In this document: piece after piece, positions 17,558 to 26,424 of the stretch
Position numbering within the stretch: the stretch's first letter is position 1
How the letters are laid out: every line of letters begins with the position of its first letter
Source: Chitinophagales bacterium
GTDB lineage: Bacteria > Bacteroidota > Bacteroidia > Chitinophagales > Saprospiraceae
NCBI GenBank assembly: GCA_013298955.1
Contig: JAAFJT010000021.1
Span: forward strand, 1 to 57,697
Length of the DNA: 57,697 bases
Direction: 5' to 3'
Notes under the pieces: model-generated
What the model was told of the DNA's origin: nothing
The model's database searches: none
What the model saw: only the letters and a program-made list of their open reading frames with translations
Made by a program: the position numbers and the translations under genes

Positions 17558-20500
17558 TTAGTGGCTAACCACTATTTTTTGACTTTGGTAGTTTGTGCCT
17601 GTCCGAACGCCAATGATATACATGCCCGCAGGAAGATTTTGAGTAGGAATCGTACTCATTTTTGAATAATTAATATTCAAATTTTCTTCATACACTTTTT
17701 GACCTGTTAAAGTCGAAAGGGTAATTTGCGTATTGCCTTGTACCTTATCGTTCAACGTAATGCGTACGAAATCATCTGCTAACGTTGGATTTGCCGTAAA
17801 CAAATCCTTAGAAAGCGTCAAATCATTCGTACCAACACCTGTTTTGAAAAAGAACAAGTTGTCAAGATACGCAACACTACCTGCTGGTGTACCTTCCAAT
17901 TTCAATTGACCAATACCTGTTTTATTAATCAAGTTGTAAGAAGTCAATGGAATATCGAAACTATTCCAGCCCGATAAAGTCGGTGTCAATGTTACCGCTT
18001 GTTCCGTTTGCGTCAACGGTGGTATGTTGATTAAAGATACTTTGAAAGAAGTACAATTCGGTGTCCACATGTCAATATGCAAATAATTCATTGCTGTTAC
18101 ATTCAGTGGAGTCGCAAATTGAACGCCTTGATAATTGAAATTAGAATACTTTTTAGTCGGATTCGTTGCAATTAAAACCTCCGTTACAACGGTTGTTTGT
18201 CCCCAATTTGGAAACCAATCAGTATTCGCAATATCCGTGTAAGCATTACTAAACAAAGACATCACACTATTTGCAGGTCGTGTTGGAGTCGGTGCTGCCG
18301 TTAACGGACCCGCTACTGCTGCTACATTGACCGTCAAAGTACCTGTTACCGCTACTGCGCCTAACATCGCTGTAATATTCGTCGTTCCCGCAGTCAAAGT
18401 AGTACCAACACCCAAGGTTGAGATGGTAGCAACTGCTGGCGTTGAACTTGTATAAGTGAAGTACGCTTTGCTCGGAACCACTGCTTTCGCCACACCGTTT
18501 ACGGGGAATGAACAAGTTAAACCATTTGGTGAAAAGGCATCTCCAATTGCTTTATTAATTGTTTCCGTTGTCATCGTCGCTGTTGGTGTACCAATCACAC
18601 CGCCAGAAATGTTCTCATACTGAATATTGTCAAACCAAATCGTGTAAGCACCTTCATCTCCACCTTCTGCAAAGTGAAATAATCCTTTTTCTGCACTCAA
18701 TTTCGCAGGAACTGGAATTGGGATAATCACTTTCGCCCAAGTTGTTGTCACAGGAATATTCATCATCTCTGCTTGATAAACCGTTGTAGCCGCATTGTTA
18801 CCCAAACCGGCAACATTCAATGTTTTAGCTGCACTCGCTTTGACCCAAAAAGAAACCGCATTGTACGCAGCAAGATTTTGATTCGTCGCCGCTACCAAGG
18901 CACCACCTGTATAACCCGTTGCACCAACCACCACTTTAAGCGATGAAGTACCCGATTGGAAAGTCGTATTATCAACCGTCACGTCATTTACAGAACCACC
19001 GAAAGCTTCAAAAGTTACGCCTGTTGCGTAAGCATCTGTGAAAATAGCTTGTGAAGGGTCTGCCGCTGGCGTTTTGTAAAAATAGATATTGTCCAAATAA
19101 ACAGTACTACCCGAAGGCGTTCCTTCCAATTTCAATTGAATAATCGCTGTTTTATTCGGCGTTGTATAAGACGTTAATGGAATATCAAAACTATTCCAAC
19201 CCGCTAACGTCGGCGTAAGCGTCACCGCTTGTTCGACGGGACCCGCGCTGATTAAGGAAACTTTGAAAGACGTACAATCAGGTGTCCACAAATCAAGGTG
19301 TAAGAAATTCATGGTTGATACGTTCATCGCACTTGCCAAGGTTACGCCTTGATAATTCAAATTCGTGTATTTTTTCGTCGCATTGCCTGCAACCATAACC
19401 TCTGTTACAACGGTTGATTGTCCCCAGTTTGGAAACCAATCGGTGCCTGCAATATCGGTGTAAGCACCACTAAACAAAGACATTACATTTGCAGCAAGTG
19501 CTGTTGGAGTCGGAGCTGCTACCACAGGAGCCGTTGCAACAGCAACCGTTTTGTAAAAATAGATATTATCCAAAAAGACGGTGCTGCCAGAAGGCGTTCC
19601 TTCCAATTTCAACTGAAAAATCGCTGCTTTATTCGGCGTTGTATAAGATGATAATGGAATATCAAAACTATTCCAACCTGATAACGTCGGCGTAAGCGTC
19701 ACCGCTTGTTCGACGGGACCCGCACTGATTAAAGAAACTTTGAAAGACGTACAATCGGGTGTCCATAAATCAAGGTGCAAATGCGTCATCGTCGTTACGT
19801 TAATCGTACCTGTCAAGGCTACGCCTTGATAATTCAAATTTGCATACTTTTTCGTCGCATTGCCTGCAATTAAAACCTCTGTTACAACGGTCGATTGTCC
19901 CCAGTTTGGAAACCAATCTGTACCTGCAATATCCGTGTAAGCACCACTAAACAACGACATTACATCTGCAGCAAGGGCTGTCGGAGTCGGAGCTGCCACT
20001 ACTGGAACCACTGCTGGAGCTTTGTAAAAATAGATATTATCCAAAAAGGCAGTGCTGCCCGTAGGGGTTCCTTCCAATTTCAACTGAATAATAGCCGCTT
20101 TATTCGGCGTTGTATAAGACGTTAATGCAATATCAAAACTATTCCAACCCGCTAACGTCGGCGTAAGCGTCACTGCTTGTTCAACGGGACCCGCGCTGAT
20201 TAAGGAAACTTTGAAAGACGTACAATCGGGTGTCCATAAATCAAGGTGCAAATGCGTCATCGTCGTTACATTAATCGCACTTGCCAAGGCTACGCCTTGA
20301 TAATTGAAATTCGTGTACTTTTTCGTCGCATTCCCTGCAATGGCAACTTCTGTTACCACCGTCGATTGTCCCCAGTTTGGAAACCAATCCGTACCTGCAA
20401 TATCCGTGTAAGCACCGCTAAACAACGACATTACATTTGCAGCAAGGGCTGTCGGAGTCGGAGCAGCAGTTGTAGGTGCGGTTGTAGGCGTGTTGGCGAA

Positions 20501-21019
20501 ATAAATATTATCCAAATACACGGTACTGCCCGAAGGTGTTCCTTCCAATTTCAACTGAAAAATAGCCGCTTTATTCGGCGTTGTATAAGATGATAATGGA
20601 ATATCAAAACTATTCCAACCCGATAAAGTCGGTGTAAGCGTCACCGCTTGTTCGACGGGACCCGCGCTGATTAAGGAAACTTTGAAAGACGTACAATCTG
20701 GTGTCCACAAATCAAGGTGCAAATGCGTCATGGTCGTTACGTTAACCGTACCAGTCAAGGCTACGCCTTGATAATTAAAAGTGGTATACTTTTTCGTCGC
20801 ATTGCCCGCAATCATAACCTCCGTTACTACGGTGGATTGTCCCCAATTGGGAAACCAATCGGTTCCTGCCCGATCGGTGTAAGCACCACTAAACAAGGAA
20901 ATGACATTCGCTGCCGCCACTGTTGGAGTGGTAGCTGCCACCGTAGGGGCTTGGGCGAAACTACGATTTGCCATGAAACATATCATGGTAATCGCTAATA
21001 GGTTAAGTTTCTGATTCAT
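17558..21019 (-). CDS. Secreted T9SS protein with five copies of a carbohydrate-binding-like domain
   Basis: This 1153-residue protein has a signal peptide (to about residue 23). A repeated domain of about 140 residues occurs at 37-175, 194-333, 350-490, 509-649 and 916-1059. Its signature is GAYTDxAGTDWFPNWGQ, then HLHLDLWTPDCTSFKVSLI, then GWNSFDI and ending LEGTPSGSTVYLDNIYF, an all-beta CBM-like fold seen in glucan-binding secreted proteins. Between copies 4 and 5 lie a different CBM-like module (about 655-803) and a Big_2-like Ig domain (about 811-900). A T9SS sorting domain ends it (about 1070-1153). Linkers APTPTALAA join the copies. Copies 1-4 are nearly identical, so they duplicated recently. 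It is the first gene of the locus and has no catalytic residues that I recognise. A role in glucan binding is inferred. Confidence 0.88.
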   Translation of the reverse strand: MNQKLNLLAITMICFMANRSFAQAPTVAATTPTVAAANVISLFSGAYTDRAGTDWFPNWGQSTVVTEVMIAGNATKKYTTFNYQGVALTGTVNVTTMTHLHLDLWTPDCTSFKVSLISAGPVEQAVTLTPTLSGWNSFDIPLSSYTTPNKAAIFQLKLEGTPSGSTVYLDNIYFANTPTTAPTTAAPTPTALAANVMSLFSGAYTDIAGTDWFPNWGQSTVVTEVAIAGNATKKYTNFNYQGVALASAINVTTMTHLHLDLWTPDCTSFKVSLISAGPVEQAVTLTPTLAGWNSFDIALTSYTTPNKAAIIQLKLEGTPTGSTAFLDNIYFYKAPAVVPVVAAPTPTALAADVMSLFSGAYTDIAGTDWFPNWGQSTVVTEVLIAGNATKKYANLNYQGVALTGTINVTTMTHLHLDLWTPDCTSFKVSLISAGPVEQAVTLTPTLSGWNSFDIPLSSYTTPNKAAIFQLKLEGTPSGSTVFLDNIYFYKTVAVATAPVVAAPTPTALAANVMSLFSGAYTDIAGTDWFPNWGQSTVVTEVMVAGNATKKYTNLNYQGVTLASAMNVSTMNFLHLDLWTPDCTSFKVSLISAGPVEQAVTLTPTLAGWNSFDIPLTSYTTPNKTAIIQLKLEGTPSGSTVYLDNIYFYKTPAADPSQAIFTDAYATGVTFEAFGGSVNDVTVDNTTFQSGTSSLKVVVGATGYTGGALVAATNQNLAAYNAVSFWVKASAAKTLNVAGLGNNAATTVYQAEMMNIPVTTTWAKVIIPIPVPAKLSAEKGLFHFAEGGDEGAYTIWFDNIQYENISGGVIGTPTATMTTETINKAIGDAFSPNGLTCSFPVNGVAKAVVPSKAYFTYTSSTPAVATISTLGVGTTLTAGTTNITAMLGAVAVTGTLTVNVAAVAGPLTAAPTPTRPANSVMSLFSNAYTDIANTDWFPNWGQTTVVTEVLIATNPTKKYSNFNYQGVQFATPLNVTAMNYLHIDMWTPNCTSFKVSLINIPPLTQTEQAVTLTPTLSGWNSFDIPLTSYNLINKTGIGQLKLEGTPAGSVAYLDNLFFFKTGVGTNDLTLSKDLFTANPTLADDFVRITLNDKVQGNTQITLSTLTGQKVYEENLNINYSKMSTIPTQNLPAGMYIIGVRTGTNYQSQKIVVSH

Positions 21020-21109
21020 ACTCTGTTGATGAATGTTAGTAAAAAAGGATTAATTTATGATTTGGTTAATTTAAATCATTACTTAGTGTCCATTGTACAC
21101 GAATGGATG

Positions 21110-21117
21110 CAAATGTA
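21110..21117 (-). promoter_or_regulatory. Candidate promoter -7 element for the polysaccharide locus
   Basis: TACATTTG on the minus strand matches TAnnTTTG and lies 91 bp before the five-repeat gene, giving a leader of about 85 nt. No convincing -33 element was seen. It supports this gene being first in the locus. Confidence 0.4.
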
Positions 21118-21298
21118 CTTAGAAATTGGATAAAAGCATCTTTTTTTAAATTCTTTTTTTAAAAATTATTTTTCAAAAAAAAGGATTAGTAAATTGATAA
21201 TCAATTATTTACAATAAATAAAAATATGATATGTAATCATAGAGTTAGCCCAAATATTTAGACGACTTTTTTTCAAAAAACTGTCACCAAAAAATCAA

Positions 21299-21790
21299 TT
21301 ATTTTTGAGGTGGCTCATCCGATTTAAAATAGCGTCTAATATCCTTGACCAAATTGCCAAATTTATCCAATTGTTCGGGCGTACAAATGGCTTTAAACAT
21401 TTTGGATTGTTCATAACGCAACATTTCTAATTGCACTTTATGTTCGGCAAGCCTTTCGGCTAAGGCTTTCATCAAAATCGGGTCGGTCGTTTTGAGAAAC
21501 ATTTCGACATTCATCGAATCCCGTTTGCTTTGCACGAGATAGAGCAACCCTTTTTCTTGGGTAAAATAGTCGGCACGCAACGTTTCAATTTTTTCGACTT
21601 GATGCGGTGTTAATTGCAATTCCTTTTTTAAAATCGTTAAAAGAGTCGCTAAATCCTGCGTTTTGGGGGGCGGATTAGAATGACTTTCTGCTGAAAAATG
21701 AATCCAGCCAAAAACGGTTAATGCAATATTGACGGCTGCAAGCCCAATAATGGTGCGAATGAAGCATTTTTTTTGCGTAAAAATATCCAT
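21299..21790 (-). CDS. Spy/CpxP-like periplasmic protein (heavy-metal sensor type)
   Basis: The 163-residue product has one N-terminal membrane segment or signal anchor (residues 12-31). A helical periplasmic domain of the Spy/CpxP/LTxxQ kind follows: LTPHQVEKIETLRADYF at about 57-73, and near the end the second motif CTPEQLDKFGNLVKDIRRYF. Such proteins bind misfolded envelope proteins or metals and often sit in sigma-factor operons. It starts 3 bp after the preceding small membrane-protein gene, so the two are co-transcribed. With the ECF sigma factor upstream they form a likely envelope-stress module. Family confidence is good; the signal sensed is unknown. Confidence 0.8.
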   Translation of the reverse strand: MDIFTQKKCFIRTIIGLAAVNIALTVFGWIHFSAESHSNPPPKTQDLATLLTILKKELQLTPHQVEKIETLRADYFTQEKGLLYLVQSKRDSMNVEMFLKTTDPILMKALAERLAEHKVQLEMLRYEQSKMFKAICTPEQLDKFGNLVKDIRRYFKSDEPPQK

Positions 21791-21793
21791 AAA

Positions 21794-22099
21794 TTAAGGA
21801 TTGACCGTCACCGAGTGGATTAATAATTCTTTTGAAATCAATTGCAAGGTAGCCATTCGATTGAGCGATTGATGATGTGTATTTTTTAAAATATTAAAAA
21901 CACAAATACTATTGAGCATTAAAAACACACCAATCACCGTCCAATACGGCATCGGCAAACGAGTACCAGCCCCTTGTTGCGTATCCATGATTTGGTGCAT
22001 CAAATTTTGATGCCATTCGGGGGATGGTTCAACTTTTTCCATATTATCAAAATCATTCAAGAGTTGAGCGATTTTGGGATTGATTTCTGGTTTTTTCAT
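21794..22099 (-). CDS. Small single-pass membrane protein, probable anti-sigma factor
   Basis: The ATG at 22099 gives 101 residues starting MKKPEINPKIAQLLNDFDNM. The longer frame upstream only translates a palindromic repeat. It has a cytoplasmic N-terminal helix region, a conserved-looking PSPEWHQNLMHQIM segment and one transmembrane helix (about 54-75, YWTVIGVFLMLNSICVFNI), then a short periplasmic tail. Its place between an ECF sigma factor and a Spy-like protein, and the shape of a cytoplasmic helix plus one membrane span, fit an anti-sigma factor. No zinc-binding HxxxCxxC motif is present, so the call rests on context. Confidence 0.65.
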   Translation of the reverse strand: MKKPEINPKIAQLLNDFDNMEKVEPSPEWHQNLMHQIMDTQQGAGTRLPMPYWTVIGVFLMLNSICVFNILKNTHHQSLNRMATLQLISKELLIHSVTVNP

Positions 22100-22133
22100 T
22101 TTAATTTTTTTTAAATATTTTGCGTAGGATACG

Positions 22134-22297
22134 ATTGGAACACGGATGACGCGGATGCGGCAGATTTGCACGGATTTTTTATTTTTATACCCATTTGTGG
22201 AATAAACGTGCTTCAAGTTTGAAACTTGACGCACGTTATATTTCGTAAAACAAAAATCCGTGTAAATCCGCCCCATCCGCGTCATCCGTGTTCCAAT
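22134..22297. repeat. Nested palindrome: GCGGATGACGCGGAT shell, copy 2
   Basis: Outer arms start ATTGGAACACGGATGACGCG and end GCGTCATCCGTGTTCCAAT, matching the shell at 17333-17541. The loop holds a different palindrome (22205-22237). It fills the spacer between the sigma-factor gene and the probable anti-sigma gene. Confidence 0.9.
22205..22237. repeat. 33-bp palindrome, CGTGCGTCAAG arm type, copy 2
   Basis: Copy of the 9231-9263 palindrome with one change in the left arm (CGTGCTTCAAG). It is nested in the loop of the 22134-22297 shell. Confidence 0.9.
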
Positions 22298-22340
22298 TAT
22301 CCGCCCCTATAGACGACGAATCTATTGGGTTCCTGTCATT

Positions 22341-22910
22341 TTAATCCTTATTTTTCAAAATAATTTCCAATTCATCCCGCACCTGTTTTTTCGCCCGCTT
22401 GACTAAGGCTTCCACAGCCAACACCGTCGTTTGCATGATTTCAGCAATTTCGGCATTAGAATACCCATCCATTTTACTCAATGTAAAAGCGATGCGTTGA
22501 TTATCAGGCAGCGTATTCAATGCTTGCTTGATTTCCTCCCTTTTTTCGTTTTCCAACAAGGCTTTATCCGCCGTATCGCCGCCCACCAACCAATGTGCAA
22601 CTTCTTCCAACCCTAAAATTTTACCAAAAGAAGTCCATCTTTTTTTTCGATTTTGTTTTTTAAGGGCATCAAGGCATTTCGTGACCGCAATCCGATAAAT
22701 CCAAGTCGATAATTTTGCCTCTCCGCGAAACGAATGAATGGATTGATACACTTCGATAAAAACTTCTTGGGCAATATCCTCCACATCTTGCCTTTTCAAT
22801 AAGAATTGATGGCAAAGGTTCATCACTTGATTGCTGTGTAGCTTGACCAATTCGTTAAATGCAGTGTGATTGCCCTGCTTAACTTGGTTGATTAACTCCT
22901 GTTCGTTCAT
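22341..22910 (-). CDS. ECF-type RNA polymerase sigma factor
   Basis: The 189-residue protein has sigma region 2 at about 22-90 (HSNQVMNLCHQFLLKRQDVE, then QEVFIEVYQSIHSFRGEAKL with the usual STWIYRIA) and sigma region 4 at about 130-180 (LPDNQRIAFTLSKMDGYSNA, then EIAEIMQTTVLAVEALVKRA). It lacks regions 1 and 3, as expected for ECF factors. The genes that follow on the same strand encode a small membrane protein and a Spy-like protein, so it probably controls an envelope-stress regulon and is held by that membrane protein. A 241-bp spacer with a large nested hairpin separates it from the probable anti-sigma gene, which could change their expression ratio. Confidence 0.95.
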   Translation of the reverse strand: MNEQELINQVKQGNHTAFNELVKLHSNQVMNLCHQFLLKRQDVEDIAQEVFIEVYQSIHSFRGEAKLSTWIYRIAVTKCLDALKKQNRKKRWTSFGKILGLEEVAHWLVGGDTADKALLENEKREEIKQALNTLPDNQRIAFTLSKMDGYSNAEIAEIMQTTVLAVEALVKRAKKQVRDELEIILKNKD

Positions 22911-23137
22911 CCTTGATTAAAATGCGTCCATAAGCATTTAACACTCCGATTTAGCCCTGTGCTGCAATTGCCCCTTGTGATGCCTAAATCAAATTTACAA
23001 CTACCACGAGGATAGTGCGCAGCTACCAATCGCTTCAACTTTTTGAGCATCTGACGCTTGCAGCATTTTTTAAGGCGAAAATAAATTGTTTTAATCTAAC
23101 GCCATCAAAAATACTCGAAATACCCGAATTTTTATTT

Positions 23138-23968
23138 TCAATAAACCTGTACGTGAAAATGGTCATCATGCCGCGCTGCATGGCAACCCGCAGGTCGAAT
23201 ATTATCTAAACCCTTGAAATTCAATCGTTTTGTTAAATGGGGTTCAAGCCAAATGCGGCGTACGGCGGGGTCTTGTGCAAAATACTGAATCAATTGTTTC
23301 GTTCTGTCAGGGTCGAAAGTCATATCTTTTCGACTACCGAAAGTTAGGTTTTGGGCAAAATCGTAAAACTTATTTTTGGCTTTTTCTTTGCAATATTCGG
23401 CGGTTTGTGCTTCCCCTACACGCGGTTGTTCGTAATAGCCGTATCCAGATTTAGAAGGTTTAAGATTTGTAACTTGTTGATTTTTATCTAAATAGAAAAA
23501 AGTAACGTCTAATTGATGCCCATTCCCATGACTCAAATGGGGTAGCAGGGGCATCCCGCCAAATGGAAATCCTGCGTCCAAAAAATACACAATCGCATTC
23601 GGGGATGTTTCATGAAGGCGCAAGGCGACCCGTTGTGCAGCATCTGACAATTTTGGAATGGCATAATCCCGATTCAAAACAGAATACCAAATCGAATGCG
23701 GGCGTAAGACAGCGTTATCCAGCGTAGTTAAACGCACTCTGCCAAAATGTTTGGCTATCGGCGGCACTATCCATGTGGATATGGGCGCGTATAAAGCACT
23801 GAATATCAAGGTATTAATCAAAAAATGATGAATATTTTTAAGGTGGTAGATTTGGCGCAGATACCGAAAAATGGGATAAGATAATAATAAAACAAGACCG
23901 CCAATTTGAGTTAAAACGGTCAAGAAAACCATCAAACAGGCAAAAGAAAACCATTTAAGCAACTTCAT
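23138..23968 (-). CDS. Membrane-anchored MepA-like (LAS family) metallopeptidase
   Basis: The 276-residue protein starts with two hydrophobic segments (about 7-33 and 48-70). Its C-terminal half carries the metal motif of LAS peptidases: His147 and Asp154 in SHGNGHQLDV (H-x6-D) and the HxH pair at 270-272 in RHDDHFHVQV. The final HDDHFHV strongly resembles the HDYHFHV of penicillin-insensitive murein endopeptidase MepA, which cuts cross-links in peptidoglycan. Two membrane segments instead of a cleaved signal peptide are unusual for MepA. An alternative is a D,D-carboxypeptidase of the same superfamily. It is monocistronic. Confidence 0.75.
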   Translation of the reverse strand: MKLLKWFSFACLMVFLTVLTQIGGLVLLLSYPIFRYLRQIYHLKNIHHFLINTLIFSALYAPISTWIVPPIAKHFGRVRLTTLDNAVLRPHSIWYSVLNRDYAIPKLSDAAQRVALRLHETSPNAIVYFLDAGFPFGGMPLLPHLSHGNGHQLDVTFFYLDKNQQVTNLKPSKSGYGYYEQPRVGEAQTAEYCKEKAKNKFYDFAQNLTFGSRKDMTFDPDRTKQLIQYFAQDPAVRRIWLEPHLTKRLNFKGLDNIRPAGCHAARHDDHFHVQVY

Positions 23969-24040
23969 ACAGGGTTCAAATTTGAAAACATTTTCAGATT
24001 TAAACGCATTTTTAGGTGAAATGTTTTGACTTGGATTCTA

Positions 24041-24199
24041 AAACACATCGTTCACATAGGGGGATATAGGACATATAGGGAGGAAATTCCTCTATTTTTA
24101 AGCGTAAACCATTCAAAAAAATGGATTGAAGCGAAAAAAGGAATCTATCAAAAATTACCCTATGTGTCCTCTGTCCTCTTATGTGAACGATGTGTTCCA
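24041..24199. repeat. ACACATAGG-type large palindrome (single copy)
   Basis: Inverted repeat with outer arms AACACATCGTTCACATAGG and CCTCTTATGTGAACGATGTG and a core of about 80 bp. It belongs to the ACACATAGG family, and its left arm closely resembles the half-element at 57489-57532. It ends 2 bp from the stop codon of the PLD gene. Confidence 0.85.
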
Positions 24200-24201
24200 A
24201 T

Positions 24202-26424
24202 TTAGTTTAATACGGTGAAAGGAATGACATTTTGTTGATTGCCACTCCGAAAGGATACGAAATACGTTCCATTGGGCAAAGTACTGATATTCAATGTTTT
24301 AACTTCGTGATTTAACAAATTGGAATACAAATGTGCCATAATGGGTTGCCCTACACTATTATAAATCGTAATCGTCAACTCTTTTAAATCATCGCTTTGT
24401 AACTCCAAATTCAATACTTTTTGCGCAGGATTCGGGTAAGCGTTAGCTTCAAAACCAGTAATCGGCTGCATTTTATCCGTTCCTAACACGCAATTGCCGC
24501 CTGTCATTTCGCACCAACGCGCTTCAAATTCTTGTAAATATAAATTTGTAATACGTTGGTCGTGAATGATTAAGGTGTTTTCGTCATTGCTTGTTTCGGC
24601 ACTTCGAGACCAATTGTGCGAACCCGTTACCAAAGTTGGGTTAGATTGTGCCGCAGAAGCCTTGCCGTCAATGATGCCATATTTATGATGAAAAATGTAA
24701 CTTGATGTATAATCCTTCACGTTCACGCCCGATTGCACCAAGAATGTAAATTCTGAACCTGCATCATTAATATTATCAATCAATCCCCGTACAGCTGCTC
24801 CTCTATCTTTCGCCGCTTTGACAGCTGTGCCAAGCGCGTCTTCGGTAAAGGTTAAAGTGGCAAATTCCAAACTTTGATTGGCAGAATTGACTGCCTGCAC
24901 AATCGCACTCGTGGTTGCATCGGAAGGCGAGAAATATAATTCTGTTTCCTTGCCACCCACTTTGAAATAATGGGGCGTATTATTGAATTTGCTGACTCCA
25001 AATTTGCTCGCCCCCAAGTTAGGCGTTGCATTTGGAGAACCCCACATTTCATTCATTTCCATCGTGTACGTTCTCGCCAAAGATTGGTCTTGAATCCAAA
25101 TCAAATTATTAAAATCTAAATTGATTTGATTTAAAGAAAGATTCGTCGAACCACTCATAATCCATGAATTAGTCGCACTTTCGGCATCTATGACGAAAAA
25201 TTTATGGTGCATCAAGCCTAAATCATTCCCTTTGACGACTGTAAAAGGCAAGGTGCGCCCACTAATTGCATCATTCGATGTATTTTTATCTGCCACATAA
25301 CGCACGCGTACGCCCCGATTTGCTGCCGCGACCAACGCATTTACCACATTGGCACTGCCATTATTGTACATCGCTACATCGATTGTTAGCGTAGCGGCAT
25401 CAATGCGCTCCAGAATCGAATTGACACAAGCGTTTGGCGTTTGCCCTTTTGGATAATCGCCTGTTGAAAAATGACCATCCACCAAATGATTGAAATAAAC
25501 GCGCATTTCACCACTCGATGTGGAGGCGGTCATCATTGGAAAAACATTGGAAGTTGCCGTATTGCCGCCCGAAGTCGAAACCGCTTGAACGTAATAAACG
25601 GTTGAAGGCAAAAGTCCTGATAAGGTTGCTGTATGATTCGTCGAATTGCCCCCAAAATCAATCGTTTGACCCAATAGCGCATTCGGACCATAATTTAATT
25701 TGGTAGAACTCGCTGCATTTGTTGTCCAATTCACATTAAAGCTCGTTGTCGAAATATTATTTTGTGTTGCCTGTGGCGTAGAACTGATATATAAGCCTGT
25801 CGTGTACTCCAAATCTGCCGTATCGCGCAACAATAATTGGTAAAGAGCTTGATATTGACTGCAAATCCCTGTCAAATTGACTGCCACATTCGGGATACTC
25901 CTGCCGACCAAACTCGTCCCATTCGTAATGCGCACTTGTATCGGAACGCCATTTACAACAAAATCGTAATTGGTATTGCCCACAAAAATTTGGGCAGTGG
26001 TGGCAAAAGTGCCATTTAAAATTTTCACTAATTTTGCTTCATTGGCTTCCGACATCGTTGTAGGGGTGACGAGAGTAGGTGCAGGCACAGGATTGTTTGA
26101 CGACACAATTGTATAAGATTGCAAGGGGTCGATTTCCAATAAACCATTATAATCTTTCAATTTGCCTGTTGCTAAGACCAAATCCCCCCTTTTCACGGTC
26201 GCAAAACCGGGAAAACTGGCTGCTTTGTAAAAAACAGGCAAACCACCTGTGGAATCTTGAAGATACCGAATCGTCCCTAATTCGCTGCCTGTGGTCGAAA
26301 CGCCGCGAATCGTGACCACAGCACCCGTATCTCGGGTACGCGCTGTATCAATGCGAATAGGGGTTTGCGCTTGCGCGAATGCACAACAGATGCAAAGCAT
26401 CAGGAATGTAAAATTTAATTTCAT
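24202..26424 (-). CDS. Secreted T9SS phospholipase D-like protein (probable nuclease) with OB and FnIII domains
   Basis: The 740-residue protein has a signal peptide (to about residue 20), an OB-like or DUF5689-like beta region (about 21-205), a fibronectin III domain (about 212-298), two PLD-like domains and a T9SS sorting domain (about 657-740). Both HKD motifs are intact: His406/Lys408/Asp413 (HHKFFVID, then SGSTNLS) and His579/Lys581/Asp586 (HHKYGIID, then GSHNWS). PLD enzymes with this layout cleave phosphodiester bonds, often as nucleases. An N-terminal OB-like region fits nucleic acid as substrate, but that is inference; phospholipase is possible. It is monocistronic and would be exported and fixed to or released from the surface. 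Confidence 0.88.
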   Translation of the reverse strand: MKLNFTFLMLCICCAFAQAQTPIRIDTARTRDTGAVVTIRGVSTTGSELGTIRYLQDSTGGLPVFYKAASFPGFATVKRGDLVLATGKLKDYNGLLEIDPLQSYTIVSSNNPVPAPTLVTPTTMSEANEAKLVKILNGTFATTAQIFVGNTNYDFVVNGVPIQVRITNGTSLVGRSIPNVAVNLTGICSQYQALYQLLLRDTADLEYTTGLYISSTPQATQNNISTTSFNVNWTTNAASSTKLNYGPNALLGQTIDFGGNSTNHTATLSGLLPSTVYYVQAVSTSGGNTATSNVFPMMTASTSSGEMRVYFNHLVDGHFSTGDYPKGQTPNACVNSILERIDAATLTIDVAMYNNGSANVVNALVAAANRGVRVRYVADKNTSNDAISGRTLPFTVVKGNDLGLMHHKFFVIDAESATNSWIMSGSTNLSLNQINLDFNNLIWIQDQSLARTYTMEMNEMWGSPNATPNLGASKFGVSKFNNTPHYFKVGGKETELYFSPSDATTSAIVQAVNSANQSLEFATLTFTEDALGTAVKAAKDRGAAVRGLIDNINDAGSEFTFLVQSGVNVKDYTSSYIFHHKYGIIDGKASAAQSNPTLVTGSHNWSRSAETSNDENTLIIHDQRITNLYLQEFEARWCEMTGGNCVLGTDKMQPITGFEANAYPNPAQKVLNLELQSDDLKELTITIYNSVGQPIMAHLYSNLLNHEVKTLNISTLPNGTYFVSFRSGNQQNVIPFTVLN

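Noticed and set aside
18267-20998. Plus-strand frames opposite the five-repeat gene.
   Set aside because: They repeat with the same period as the real gene, rich in C, R and S, which shows they are shadows of its repeats.
22100-22285. Longer start for the small membrane protein at 22285.
   Set aside because: The extra 62 residues come from the nested palindrome; the ATG at 22099 begins a normal cytoplasmic helix.
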